Positions 1 through 8,261 of a stretch of DNA of 64,000 bases are shown here, piece by piece. The position numbers and the translations under genes were made by a program. This DNA is from Pseudomonas fragi (GTDB lineage: Bacteria > Pseudomonadota > Gammaproteobacteria > Pseudomonadales > Pseudomonadaceae). The notes below the pieces were generated by a model, which was not told the DNA's origin, did not search any database, and worked only from the letters and a program-made list of their open reading frames with translations. The stretch is from positions 3,968,001-4,032,000 of the forward strand of contig NZ_CP104861.1 of the NCBI RefSeq assembly GCF_025426255.1, given 5' to 3'. The first letter of the stretch is position 1. The number at the start of each line of letters is the position of its first letter.

Positions 1-342
1 AGCGACTTCAGGGGTGAGCTCAAGAAACACAAAGCCCAAACCGTCAACCGCACTGCGCAAGCGCTCGCGATAACGCAGTTTCAGCGCCGAGCAGGTCAGG
101 ACCGGGCGCTGGCCGTTAGCAACCGCACGACGCAATTCATCGCACAGGCTGTCTAGCCAGCCGGCACGGTCTTCATCGGTCAGGGGGATACCGGCACTCA
201 TTTTGTCTATATTGGCCGCTGGGTGAAACGCATCACCTTCAATCGGAGTTGCGCCATTGAGATGGCACAGTGCCTGGCTAACGCTGGACTTGCCGCAGCC
301 GGCGACGCCCATGATGACCAGAGCAGTAATAGGTTGACTCAT
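1..342 (-). CDS. gntK: Gluconokinase GntK, C-terminus cut by window edge
   Basis: Phosphorylates gluconate to 6-phosphogluconate in the cytoplasm, feeding the Entner-Doudoroff pathway. The visible 114 codons start at an ATG (340-342) and run off the window edge without a stop. The Walker A loop GVAGCGKS lies at residues 12-19, followed by the family's EGDAFHP and TDEDRAGWL segments and CSALKLRYRERLR. About one third of a usual gluconokinase (roughly 175 residues) is missing. It is divergent from the LacI-type regulator gntR at 572, the usual arrangement for a gluconate repressor and its target. A 14-bp palindrome sits 18-31 bases before the start. Family assignment is very secure. Confidence 0.95.
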   Translation of the reverse strand, partial: MSQPITALVIMGVAGCGKSSVSQALCHLNGATPIEGDAFHPAANIDKMSAGIPLTDEDRAGWLDSLCDELRRAVANGQRPVLTCSALKLRYRERLRSAVDGLGFVFLELTPEVA

Positions 343-359
343 GAAACACCTCAGTCCGT

Positions 360-373
360 AGACAGCGCTGTCT
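360..373. promoter_or_regulatory. 14-bp palindrome, candidate GntR operator
   Basis: AGACAGCGCTGTCT is a perfect 14-bp inverted repeat between the divergent gntK and gntR genes. LacI-family repressors bind palindromes of about this length with a central CG or GC step. Its position next to the gntK start would allow repression of gntK. Binding by GntR is inferred from position only. Confidence 0.45.
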
Positions 374-571
374 TTGTCCATGCGTTCAATACTTGAAAGC
401 AAAGCACAAAGCCTAGGCTACCGACGTCTATTTCTCATTTTTATGGGGAGACGCGGTGACGCTCTCGACATACAAAGCTGGGGTAACTGACTTGCCCGCA
501 ATCAGGCAATTGCGGGCACGCCAGGACAGCGCTACCTTAGTGACTTGTTTTTTGTTTGGCAAGCCGCCCCG

Positions 572-1603
572 ATGACCTCCTCTAAAAACGATAAAAACAC
601 CCGAACCACGGGTCGCCCTACCCTTAATGAAGTTGCCCGCCTCGCCGGGGTCAGCCCCATTACCGCCTCCCGCGCCTTGCGCGGTATCAGCAGCGTCGCC
701 ATCGAGCTTGCAGAAAAGGTGCGGGTGGCCGCCGCCGACCTGAACTACGTGGTCAATCCGGCCGCTCGGGCACTCGCCTCGGCGCAGAGCCACTCCGTAG
801 TCGTGCTGGTGCCTTCATTGTCCAACCTGCTGTTTATCGACACTCTCGAAGCTATCCATGCCGTATTGCGCCCCAAGGGTTTTGAAGTATTGATCGGCAA
901 CTTTCACTACTCGCGCGATGAAGAAGAAAACCTGCTGCGCAACTACATGGCCTACCAGCCACGCGGTCTGTTGCTGACAGGCTTTGACCGCTCCGAAAGC
1001 TCCCGGCGCATGATCGAAACCAGCAATGTCCCTTGCGTGTACATGATGGAACTGGATGCTGCCGAGGGCCTGAACTGCGTAGGCTTTTCTCAGTTGAAGG
1101 CCGGTGAAACCGCCGCCCGGCATTTGATCTCCCGTGGGCGCCGACGTTTGGCCTATATCGGCGCTCAACTCGATCAACGCACGCTGTTGCGGGGCGAAGG
1201 CTACCGTCGCGCCTTGCAGGAAGCAGGCTTGTACAACCCTGACCTTGAAGTGTTGACGCCCCGCCCTTCCTCTGTGGGCCTTGGCGGTGAGTTGTTTTTA
1301 CAATTGCTCGCCAGCCATCCGCAGGTTGATGCCATATTTTTCGGCAACGATGACCTTGCCCAAGGGGCCCTGCTGGAGGCAGCGCGCACCGGGATAAAAA
1401 TCCCGGAGCAGATTGCGGTACTAGGCTTTAACGACCTGCCGTCTTCGGAGTTTATGGTGCCGCGCCTCAGCAGTATTCGCACACCTCGGGAAGCCATTGG
1501 CCGCCGCGCAGCCGAGCAGATGCTCACACTGATGGCGGGCAATAAAGTGGCCAACCCGGTACAAGACATGGGGTTTGAATTGATGGTGCGCGAGAGCAGT
1601 TAA
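572..1603 (+). CDS. gntR: LacI-family gluconate repressor GntR
   Basis: DNA-binding repressor expected to respond to gluconate or 6-phosphogluconate and to control gntK. The 343-residue product has an N-terminal LacI helix-turn-helix (GRPTLNEVARLAGVSPITAS, about residues 14-33). A hinge with ARALAS follows, then a periplasmic-binding-protein-like effector domain with the typical VDAIFFGNDDLAQGA and IAVLGFNDLPSSEF motifs. The ATG at 572 is preferred to an upstream in-frame TTG at 545 because the 343-residue product fits the family length. No clear ribosome binding site precedes it. The stop codon overlaps the end of the convergent chemoreceptor gene by 4 bases. The functional assignment rests on the neighbouring gntK. 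Confidence 0.9.
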   Translation: MTSSKNDKNTRTTGRPTLNEVARLAGVSPITASRALRGISSVAIELAEKVRVAAADLNYVVNPAARALASAQSHSVVVLVPSLSNLLFIDTLEAIHAVLRPKGFEVLIGNFHYSRDEEENLLRNYMAYQPRGLLLTGFDRSESSRRMIETSNVPCVYMMELDAAEGLNCVGFSQLKAGETAARHLISRGRRRLAYIGAQLDQRTLLRGEGYRRALQEAGLYNPDLEVLTPRPSSVGLGGELFLQLLASHPQVDAIFFGNDDLAQGALLEAARTGIKIPEQIAVLGFNDLPSSEFMVPRLSSIRTPREAIGRRAAEQMLTLMAGNKVANPVQDMGFELMVRESS

Positions 1604-2919
1604 TGCAACTGCAACGTCGAGTTGAACTGGCTGATAGCATCGACCACATGCCTTGAGCCTTGCTGGATCTCCAGAATTGCCTCTCCCGCCTCATTGGCCA
1701 GTTCAACACCCAGCCCGGTTCGGCTCAGGCTCGACTGCATGCTGGTGACCGCACTGAGCGATAGGTCATGGTTTCTGCGTACCACTTCAACAATTTCCAG
1801 TGTGGCCGCACTGGTGCGCGCCGCCAGGTTTCTGACCTCATCTGCCACCACTGCAAAACCGCGCCCGTGCTCCCCAGCCCTTGCCGCCTCTATCGCGGCA
1901 TTGAGCGCCAGCAAGTTGGTCTGATCGGCGATCCCGCGAATGGTCTGCACAATCTTGCCAATGCTGTCCGACTGCTTGCTCACGGCATCAATGCTCTGCG
2001 CAGCTTCATTGAGGTCCCTGGAAATGGCCTCGATGATTTGCACCGTCTGCTGAACCACCTGCGACCCCTTCTGCGCGCAGGCGTCGTTTTGCACCGAAGT
2101 GCTGTGGGCCGATTCGGCAGCAGTTTGCAGGCTGGTGACCTGAGCGGTGATATCGCTGGCGAACTTCACTATTTTGTACAACCGGCCTTTGGCATCGAAA
2201 ATCGGGTTGTAGGACGCTTCAAGAAAAACCGTATGACCGTATTTGTCGACCCGCTCAAAACGTCTGGAATGGTATTCACCTCGGTTGAGCGAGGCCCAGA
2301 AAGATTTATATCCGGCTGATTCGCTCTCACTTCGATGACAGAACATGCCGTGGTGTTGGCCAACAATTTCGTTCAATGAGTAATGCATGGTGTCGAGAAA
2401 GTTCTGGTTGGCATTGATCACCCGCCCATCAGGTGAAAACTCGATGACGGCCATGGAGCGGCTCAGGGCATTCACGATGCTCTGGTTTTCGTGCTCTTTA
2501 TTGATTTGCTCGGTGATGTCCGAAGCAACCTTGATCACACGGGTGACCTGCTGGTCTGAACCGACAATGGGCATATAGCTGGCTTCCAGCCATACCTCAC
2601 GCCCCGACTTGTCAAGCCGTGAGAAGGTGCCGCTCAACGGTTCGCCGCGTTCCAGATCGCGCCAAAAATGGCTGTAGTCGCTGCATTTGATGTAAGACTG
2701 TTCACAAAAAAGTCGATGGTGTTTGCCACGAATCTCGTCAACGGAATAACCCATGACCCGACAAAAGTTCTCGTTGGCATCCAGGATGGTGCCATCAGGG
2801 GCGAACTCAATAATAGCCATGGAGCGACTGATAGCCTGCACTTTGGCTGCCATGTCATTTAACAAGCTATTGAGGCGTTGATTCTCAAGCTGATCGGCTT
2901 TTCGGTGCGAATTAAACAT
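1600..2919 (-). CDS. Soluble PAS-PAS methyl-accepting chemotaxis protein (BdlA-like)
   Basis: Cytoplasmic sensory transducer of 439 residues with no membrane segment. Two PAS domains (about 30-150 and 150-270) each carry the paired start MA(I/V)IEF-PDG and an N(E/Q)NF motif with PAS-associated C-terminal segments. The methyl-accepting signalling region follows (about 290-439), with the hairpin-tip sequence QTNLLALNAAIEAARAGE and then GRGFAVVADEVRNLA. Only about 70 residues follow the tip, so the second arm of the coiled-coil hairpin is short. This layout matches BdlA, the biofilm-dispersion transducer of P. aeruginosa, and also Aer-like redox sensors. No haem or FAD ligand could be assigned by eye. 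It is a monocistronic gene, convergent with gntR. Confidence 0.85.
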   Translation of the reverse strand: MFNSHRKADQLENQRLNSLLNDMAAKVQAISRSMAIIEFAPDGTILDANENFCRVMGYSVDEIRGKHHRLFCEQSYIKCSDYSHFWRDLERGEPLSGTFSRLDKSGREVWLEASYMPIVGSDQQVTRVIKVASDITEQINKEHENQSIVNALSRSMAVIEFSPDGRVINANQNFLDTMHYSLNEIVGQHHGMFCHRSESESAGYKSFWASLNRGEYHSRRFERVDKYGHTVFLEASYNPIFDAKGRLYKIVKFASDITAQVTSLQTAAESAHSTSVQNDACAQKGSQVVQQTVQIIEAISRDLNEAAQSIDAVSKQSDSIGKIVQTIRGIADQTNLLALNAAIEAARAGEHGRGFAVVADEVRNLAARTSAATLEIVEVVRRNHDLSLSAVTSMQSSLSRTGLGVELANEAGEAILEIQQGSRHVVDAISQFNSTLQLH

Positions 2920-3170
2920 GGCTCAATCCCTGGAGGTGCTGTCTATTGATAATTCAAAAGTGTCCAAGACACAGCAAGCCACCTGCGCTTTTAACTCTTA
3001 ACGTTAGAGCTGTACGCACTTCGAGGGTTTAAGCACTTAGCGCCCGGCCCCGTGAAACAGGAGCATAGCTAGCCAAATAACGGGTGCAAGCAAATGGCCA
3101 TCAACTTGCGACGAAACGCACAGGCTTAAAAAATAATCCAAATGGAGGATGCGGCGTTTAAAAGTACGAC

Positions 3171-3193
3171 AGGAGCCCGAGAACCGAGCTCCT
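3171..3193 (-). terminator. Stem-loop after the small lysine-rich gene
   Basis: AGGAGC and GCTCCT pair around a short loop just past the stop of the 38-residue gene read on the minus strand. A loose T-rich stretch follows. It is a weak intrinsic terminator at best. Confidence 0.4.
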
Positions 3194-3203
3194 GGAGAGT
3201 TAC

Positions 3204-3320
3204 TTAATGCCCAAACAACCCGGTATCGGACTTTTTGGATTTTTTATCAGCGCGTTTTTCGTCAGCTGTTTTGGCCGGTTTTTTCTTCGCTGCTTTCTTT
3301 GAATCCATGCCTTTAGCCAT
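3204..3320 (-). CDS. Small lysine-rich basic protein, 38 residues
   Basis: A 38-codon reading frame starts at ATG (3318-3320) and ends with TAA (3204-3206). GGAG lies 8 bases before the start. The product begins MAKGMDSKKAAKKKPAK and ends KSKKSDTGLFGH. About one third of its residues are lysine, and it has no membrane segment or cysteine. I believe similar short Lys/Ala-rich proteins occur in many pseudomonads as hypothetical proteins, but I cannot name a function. Nucleic-acid or ribosome association is possible from its charge alone. The good ribosome binding site and the stem-loop after the stop favour a real gene. Confidence 0.7.
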   Translation of the reverse strand: MAKGMDSKKAAKKKPAKTADEKRADKKSKKSDTGLFGH

Positions 3321-3527
3321 GTTGTGCGCTCCAGTGTTCAGGGATGTGGACTCAGGTATAGCACTGATCACGCGCGAACTTTTATTTAAAACCGTTTATT
3401 CGAAAAAGAACGATAAAACTTACGTTTTAATTCCGAATAGACCTCAACAGTAAATATCGGCAACACCACAAAACCCGCGCCATGTTTGTTTATACTGCGC
3501 GCCCCTTCCCTAAAAGCCTGTGGACTC

Positions 3528-3974
3528 ATGACTGCCATTGTTTACGCCCCGCTTGAAGCACCTTTGTGGCCGTTGATGAACAAGTTTTATCGTGCGCACC
3601 AGTCGTCGATGAAAGCGGTCAAGGACGCGCAATTATGGGTCGCTCGCCAAGAAGAGATTATTGCGGGGTTGTGTTTGCGGCCAATGGCTAACGGCTACTG
3701 GCTAACAGGGTTGTTTGTCGCGCCAGCGCTACGCGGGCAAGGTGTGGCTGGCGAACTGGTCAGCCAGGCAGTGGCAACCTGCGACGGCCCGGTCTGGTTG
3801 TTCTGCGATCCAGAACTGCAGGGTTTCTATGAAAAACTGGGATTCAACCTGGACGTGGAATTGCCCCACGCCCTGTATGAACGACTGGTTCGCTACCAAC
3901 GCAACAAGGCGATGATTGCGTTAGGGGTTACTCCTGCGTGCCCGGTTCCAGATCCGGAAACAACACATCAATAA
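3528..3974 (+). CDS. GNAT-family N-acetyltransferase
   Basis: Probable acetyl-CoA-dependent N-acetyltransferase of 148 residues with unknown substrate. The acetyl-CoA binding motif A is visible as LFVAPALRGQGVAGELVSQA (V-x-P-x-x-R-G-x-G), followed by the motif B region with QGFYEKLGF. The ATG at 3528 begins MTAIVYAPLEAP. An in-frame ATG 14 codons upstream (3486) would add residues not typical of the family. Its last 47 bases overlap the end of the convergent def gene, so the C-terminal tail of one gene is antisense to the other. Confidence 0.85.
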   Translation: MTAIVYAPLEAPLWPLMNKFYRAHQSSMKAVKDAQLWVARQEEIIAGLCLRPMANGYWLTGLFVAPALRGQGVAGELVSQAVATCDGPVWLFCDPELQGFYEKLGFNLDVELPHALYERLVRYQRNKAMIALGVTPACPVPDPETTHQ

Positions 3975-4467
3975 AGCCAAATTTGTTGAAGTCCTTGATT
4001 CGTGACGGATACAGACGCCCGATCAGGTGATCGCATTCATGTTGCACTACCCGCGCATGAAAGCCTTCCGCAACGCGTACGATCGGCTCACCTTTGGGGG
4101 TGAAGCCTTCGTAGCGGATCTTGTGATACCGCTCGACTACACCGCGCAGGCCTGGGACTGACAGGCAGCCTTCCCAATCCTCCTCAAGCGCGGGGCTCAG
4201 AGGCGTGATCAACGGATTGATCAGGATGGTCTGCGGCACGGCTTCGGCATCCGGGTAGCGTTCGCTGTGCTCGAAGCCAAAGATCACCAGTTGCAGATCA
4301 ACACCAATCTGCGGGGCCGCCAGACCCACACCGCCCGCATGTTCCATGGTCTGCAACATGTCGTCGAGCAGTTGCCAAAGTTCAGGCGTGTCGAACATTT
4401 CAGCCGGCACCGGTTGGGCTACACGCAATAGACGCTCATCGCCCATTTTCAGAATTTCACGAATCAT
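3928..4467 (-). CDS. def: Peptide deformylase (second-type paralogue)
   Basis: Removes the formyl group from the N-terminal methionine of new proteins. It is a cytoplasmic metalloenzyme. All three deformylase motifs are present in the 179 residues: GVGLAAPQIG, EGCLSVP with the metal-ligand cysteine, and HECDHLIG with two metal-ligand histidines and the catalytic glutamate. The housekeeping def of Pseudomonas normally sits next to fmt. This copy lies 2 bases after a yihY/brkB gene, so it is probably the second chromosomal deformylase and is likely cotranscribed and coupled with that membrane protein gene. Confidence 0.95.
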   Translation of the reverse strand: MIREILKMGDERLLRVAQPVPAEMFDTPELWQLLDDMLQTMEHAGGVGLAAPQIGVDLQLVIFGFEHSERYPDAEAVPQTILINPLITPLSPALEEDWEGCLSVPGLRGVVERYHKIRYEGFTPKGEPIVRVAEGFHARVVQHECDHLIGRLYPSRIKDFNKFGFIDVLFPDLEPGTQE

Positions 4468-4469
4468 AG

Positions 4470-5423
4470 TCAGGCTTCATCAGAAGTGGGTTTAAGGGAA
4501 TGGTCGCGCCCCAGGCCAGAGACATGCTGCTTCGGGTCGGGGTCTTCGGATTCAGCGAATGTTTTCTCACCCGGATTTTTGCCTTCGGCCGACAAGTGTT
4601 CGATCACCGCATTCATCTCGGCTCCCAGCAACAGCACTGCCGACGAAATGTAGAAGTACAGCAACAACACGATGATTGCCCCGATACTGCCATACATGGC
4701 GTTGTAGTCCGCGAAGGTTTTGACATAAAAGGCAAAACCCAATGACGCCACAATCCAGACGACTACCGCAAGCACCGACCCAGGCGTAATAAAACGAAAT
4801 TTCTGCTCAACATCGGGCATCACGTAATACATCAGTGCCACCGCAACCATCAGCAACAGGATAATCACCGGCCAGCGCAGGATGGTCCACAGCGTCACAA
4901 CGAAGTCTTCAAGCCCCACCTGCCCTGCCAGCCAGCTCATCACTTGCGGCCCGAGCACCATTAGCGCAGCCGCGGCCAGAAGCATGCCGGCAATGCCGAT
5001 GGTGTAAAAAATCGACAGCGGAAAACGCTTCCAGATGGGCCGCCCTTCGACCACGTCATACGCGGCATTCATCGCACTCATCATCAGCCGCACACCCGCC
5101 GAAGCGGTCCATAACGCAATCACGATACCCACCGACAGCAACCCGCCCTTGGACTGCTGCAACTGGTCGATGACCGGATTGACCTGCTCCAGCGCTTGCG
5201 GCGGCAAGACCAGTTCAGACTGCAAACGCAACCAGGTAAAGAAGTCGGGCAGATGCAAAAAGCCGATCAGAGCAATCAGGAACAGAATGAAGGGAAACAA
5301 CGAAAACAGCATTTGGTAGGCCAGCGCCGAGGCGTAGGTCGACATTTCATCGTCGATAAATTCCTTGACCGTACGGATCAAGACTTTGCCCAAAGGCAGG
5401 CCGTTCAAGCCTGGAAAAAACAT
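4470..5423 (-). CDS. YihY/BrkB-family inner-membrane protein
   Basis: Integral membrane protein of 317 residues. About six hydrophobic segments are visible, including MLFSLFPFILFLIALIGFL near residue 38 and IGAIIVLLLYFYISSAVLLL near residue 245. The conserved YASALAYQMLFSLFPF start, the SAGVRLMMSAMNAAYDV segment and the Y-G-S-I-G-A motif identify the family once called ribonuclease BN. That nuclease activity was later assigned to another gene, so the role is unknown. The hydrophilic C-terminal tail is rich in Asp, Glu and Lys. GGAG lies 6 bases before the ATG. It is followed after 2 bases by def. Confidence 0.9.
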   Translation of the reverse strand: MFFPGLNGLPLGKVLIRTVKEFIDDEMSTYASALAYQMLFSLFPFILFLIALIGFLHLPDFFTWLRLQSELVLPPQALEQVNPVIDQLQQSKGGLLSVGIVIALWTASAGVRLMMSAMNAAYDVVEGRPIWKRFPLSIFYTIGIAGMLLAAAALMVLGPQVMSWLAGQVGLEDFVVTLWTILRWPVIILLLMVAVALMYYVMPDVEQKFRFITPGSVLAVVVWIVASLGFAFYVKTFADYNAMYGSIGAIIVLLLYFYISSAVLLLGAEMNAVIEHLSAEGKNPGEKTFAESEDPDPKQHVSGLGRDHSLKPTSDEA

Positions 5424-5703
5424 AGCGTCTCCTTTCGCCGCGCAGTTATTGAGTTCAACACGCCTCCAAGCGAAGGGTTTTACCTAAAAGTAGTCCAATT
5501 GGCGACTCTGAAAGCACTTCACCGCCAAACCTGTAAATCGACCAACCCAAGGTTGACTCACCTTCCCGCACCGAGTTTCATTTATTTTCTACCGATCATT
5601 TCGTCGTTCCGTGCAGGTTGGGCTTTATGTTTGCCCGCTAACCCCCGAGAATACGCGACGTATTCAGGCTATGGCGCTGAAGATCCGCAATTGTAGGAAG
5701 GTT

Positions 5704-6084
5704 ATGAAACTCGATAAAAAGCTGGCTATTGCCCGCAGAAACCAGGAACTCGGCGGCGCGGTACTCGGCGTCAACAACTGCCATTTCGCCGCACTGAACA
5801 CCAACAAGAACATCTGGTGGTTCGATATTCCGTTGGCCCGCTTGGCTGTCGGTCAATACGAATGGGTACACCTGTTGCTGCACACTCCAAGCACCGACGA
5901 GCTGCTGCATTTGAAGGTAACGACAGCATTCCTGCGCGAAAAGCGCGAAGGCATGGTCGTACGTGCTACGCATAAGCGTACGCCAACCATGAGCCTTGAG
6001 CTGAGCGCAGACAAGGACTCCTTCCTGCAGGACGTGCGTCCGACAGGTACTGGTGTCAACTTCGCGCAATTTATGCAGAAGTAA
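5704..6084 (+). CDS. Unrecognised 126-residue protein
   Basis: I do not recognise a named family. The product begins MKLDKKLAIARRNQELGGAV, contains NIWWFDIPLARL and EWVHLLLHTP, and ends NFAQFMQK. It looks like a small soluble protein without signal peptide or cysteine pairs. AGGAAGG lies 3-4 bases before the ATG at 5704. An upstream in-frame start at 5611 is less likely because it lacks such a site. The gene is convergent with fadD1 and separated from it by a REP pair and a strong bidirectional terminator. I recall that P. aeruginosa has a hypothetical gene in the same place beside fadD1 (low certainty). Confidence 0.7.
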   Translation: MKLDKKLAIARRNQELGGAVLGVNNCHFAALNTNKNIWWFDIPLARLAVGQYEWVHLLLHTPSTDELLHLKVTTAFLREKREGMVVRATHKRTPTMSLELSADKDSFLQDVRPTGTGVNFAQFMQK

Positions 6085-6091
6085 AAAATCC

Positions 6092-6157
6092 GTGGGAGCG
6101 AGCCTGCTCGCGAAAGTTTCAAGCGTTAACATCTTTCGCGAGCAGGCTCGCTCCCAC
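6092..6157. repeat. REP palindrome pair (GTGGGAGCGAGC type)
   Basis: Two inverted copies of GTGGGAGCGAGCCTGCTCGC face each other with a short spacer, forming a REP doublet between convergent genes. Five further copies of this family occur in the window. Confidence 0.9.
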
Positions 6158-6165
6158 ACAAGTAA

Positions 6166-6198
6166 ACAACAAAGCCCCGCAATGCGGGGCTTTGTTGT
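6166..6198. terminator. Bidirectional intrinsic terminator
   Basis: A perfect 15-bp stem (ACAACAAAGCCCCGC, loop AAT) with A/T-rich flanks serves both the 5704 gene and the convergent fadD1. Confidence 0.9.
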
Positions 6199-6209
6199 AT
6201 TCAGGCAAG

Positions 6210-7901
6210 TTACTTTTTAAGGCCCAGCTTTCTCAGCTCTTCGTCTCGCAGCTCACGACGCAAAATTTTGCCCACGTTGGTGGTCGGCAAACTGTCGCGG
6301 AATTCGACGAATTTAGGCGCTTTGTAGGCTGTCAGATTGGCACGCATATGCGCCATCACCTGATCTTTGGTCAAGGTCATGCCCGGCTTGACCACGATAA
6401 ACACTTTGATCAGTTCACCGGTTTTCTCATCCGGAATACCGATTGCCGCGGACTGCAAAACACCAGGCAAGGAAGCCATCACGTCTTCCAGCTCGTTCGG
6501 GTACACATTGAAGCCCGAAACCAGAATCATGTCTTTCTTGCGATCGACAATACGGATATAGCCATCTGGCTGAATGAGTGCGATATCACCGGACTTCAAC
6601 CAACCTTCAGCGTCCATGATCTCCGCGGTCGCGTCCGGGCGCTCCCAATAGCCTTTCATGACCTGCGGGCCCTTGATGCACAACTCGCCAACTTCACCCA
6701 GCGGCAGCTCCTCACCGGCATCGTTGATTACTTTGCACAGCGTCGAAGGCACCGGAATGCCAATGGTGCCAACCTGGATGCTCTGGGCCGGGTTTACCGT
6801 GGCCACAGGGCTGGTTTCGGTCATGCCGTAACCCTCGCAGATCGGGCAACCGGTCACAGTTTTCCAACGTTCGGCCACCGACATTTGCAAGGCCATGCCG
6901 CCCGATAACGTCACCTTGAGAGCCAAAAAGTCCAGCTTGCGGAAGGCATCGTTGTTGCACAGCGCCACAAACAGGGTATTGAGACCCACAAAGCCGGTGA
7001 ACTTCCACTTGGACAGTTCTTTGACCATCGCTGGCAAATCACGTGGGTTGCTGATCAGCACGTTATGGTTACCGAGCAACATCATCGCCATGCAGTGAAA
7101 GGTAAAGGCGTAGATGTGGTACAGCGGCAGTGGCGTAATCAGGATTTCACAACCCTCATTGAGGTTGGAAGCCATCAGCGCCTTGCACTGCAACATGTTG
7201 GCGATCAGGTTGCGGTGGCTCAGCATCGCGCCCTTGGCCACACCCGTAGTGCCACCGGTATATTGCAGCACAGCAACATCACTGCTCGCAGGGTTGGCTT
7301 CCTTGACCGGCTGGCCCTGCCCTTTGCTCAGCACATCGTTGAATTTTATGGCCTGGGGCAAGTGATAAGCCGGAACCATTTTCTTCACATACTTGATGAC
7401 CGAGTTGATCAGCACCCGCTTGAAGGGCGACAACATGTCGGCCACTTCGGTGACGATCACATACTTGATCGAAGTCTGCGGCACGACCTTTTCGGCCAGA
7501 TGCGCCATGTTCGCCAGGCATACCAGCGCCTTGGCGCCAGAGTCCTTGAATTGGTGTTCCATTTCCCGCGCGGTATATAGCGGGTTGGTGTTGACCACGA
7601 TCAAGCCGGCGCGGATTGCTCCGAACACAGCGATCGGGTATTGCAGCAGGTTGGGCAATTGCACGGCGATGCGATCGCCGGGTTGCAGGTCGGTGTGCTG
7701 CTGCAACCAGGCAGCAAAAGCGCCGGACTGCTCATAAAGCTCACCATAGGTGATGGTTTTGCCCAGATTACTGAACGCCGGTTTATCGGCGAAACGCTGG
7801 CAAGATTCCCGCAGTACCGTCTGAATATTTGGGTATTCATCTGGATTGATTTCAGCAGCAATCCCAGTTGGGTACTTATCCTTCCAAAAGCTCTCAATCA
7901 T
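6210..7901 (-). CDS. fadD1: Long-chain fatty-acid-CoA ligase FadD1
   Basis: Activates fatty acids to acyl-CoA with ATP at the inner face of the membrane, the first step of beta-oxidation. The 563-residue product has the AMP-binding loop YTGGTTGVAKG at 214-224, GYGMTETSP, the WLKSGD acyl-CoA ligase signature and the C-terminal VGKILRRELRD lysine motif. GAGGAG lies about 10 bases before the ATG. It is followed by the strong terminator at 6166-6198. The fadD2 gene lies upstream in the same direction but is separated by 360 bases and its own terminator, so the two are probably transcribed separately. The fadD2-fadD1 order is the one known in P. aeruginosa. Confidence 0.95.
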   Translation of the reverse strand: MIESFWKDKYPTGIAAEINPDEYPNIQTVLRESCQRFADKPAFSNLGKTITYGELYEQSGAFAAWLQQHTDLQPGDRIAVQLPNLLQYPIAVFGAIRAGLIVVNTNPLYTAREMEHQFKDSGAKALVCLANMAHLAEKVVPQTSIKYVIVTEVADMLSPFKRVLINSVIKYVKKMVPAYHLPQAIKFNDVLSKGQGQPVKEANPASSDVAVLQYTGGTTGVAKGAMLSHRNLIANMLQCKALMASNLNEGCEILITPLPLYHIYAFTFHCMAMMLLGNHNVLISNPRDLPAMVKELSKWKFTGFVGLNTLFVALCNNDAFRKLDFLALKVTLSGGMALQMSVAERWKTVTGCPICEGYGMTETSPVATVNPAQSIQVGTIGIPVPSTLCKVINDAGEELPLGEVGELCIKGPQVMKGYWERPDATAEIMDAEGWLKSGDIALIQPDGYIRIVDRKKDMILVSGFNVYPNELEDVMASLPGVLQSAAIGIPDEKTGELIKVFIVVKPGMTLTKDQVMAHMRANLTAYKAPKFVEFRDSLPTTNVGKILRRELRDEELRKLGLKK

Positions 7902-8204
7902 GGAAGCCCACTCCTCAGCGTCGCGAATTCTTCACCGCATGGGTGCGGTTCTTATTTGTTTGATTTTTATAATGGACAGTTCAGGTTTTTACTTAACCTG
8001 GAAGTCACAAAGCGCGCCGAGAGTAGCAGCTTTGCTAAAGGCCGCCTAGAGCCAAAAATGGGCCGCAGAGTAACCAACCTGACTGTAGGACAATCCCAAG
8101 TCATCATTAGTGCAATAACTCTACTAACGTCAAAAGCCCTCTATATCGGGCATTACAGCGCACCCACTGAAGGTTATGGGCCATTGTCGGTCAGTGTCAT
8201 GGCC
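7902..8204. other. fadD2-fadD1 intergenic region with leader hairpin
   Basis: About 300 bases without a gene. Nearest fadD1 is a small hairpin in its leader (ACCGCA-4-TGCGGT, 7934-7949). An AT-rich stretch at 7950-7985 could hold the fadD1 promoter. I saw no convincing PsrA/FadR-type palindrome and no small gene with a good ribosome binding site. Confidence 0.5.
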
Positions 8205-8240
8205 GAAAAAAAACGCCCACTGGCTTACTGCCAGTGGGCG
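8205..8240 (-). terminator. Intrinsic terminator of fadD2
   Basis: An 11-bp stem CGCCCACTGGC with a 5-base loop is followed on the minus strand by a run of about eight T residues, 22 bases past the fadD2 stop. Confidence 0.93.
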
Positions 8241-8261
8241 TCTGTCGCCAGGTTGAACGAA

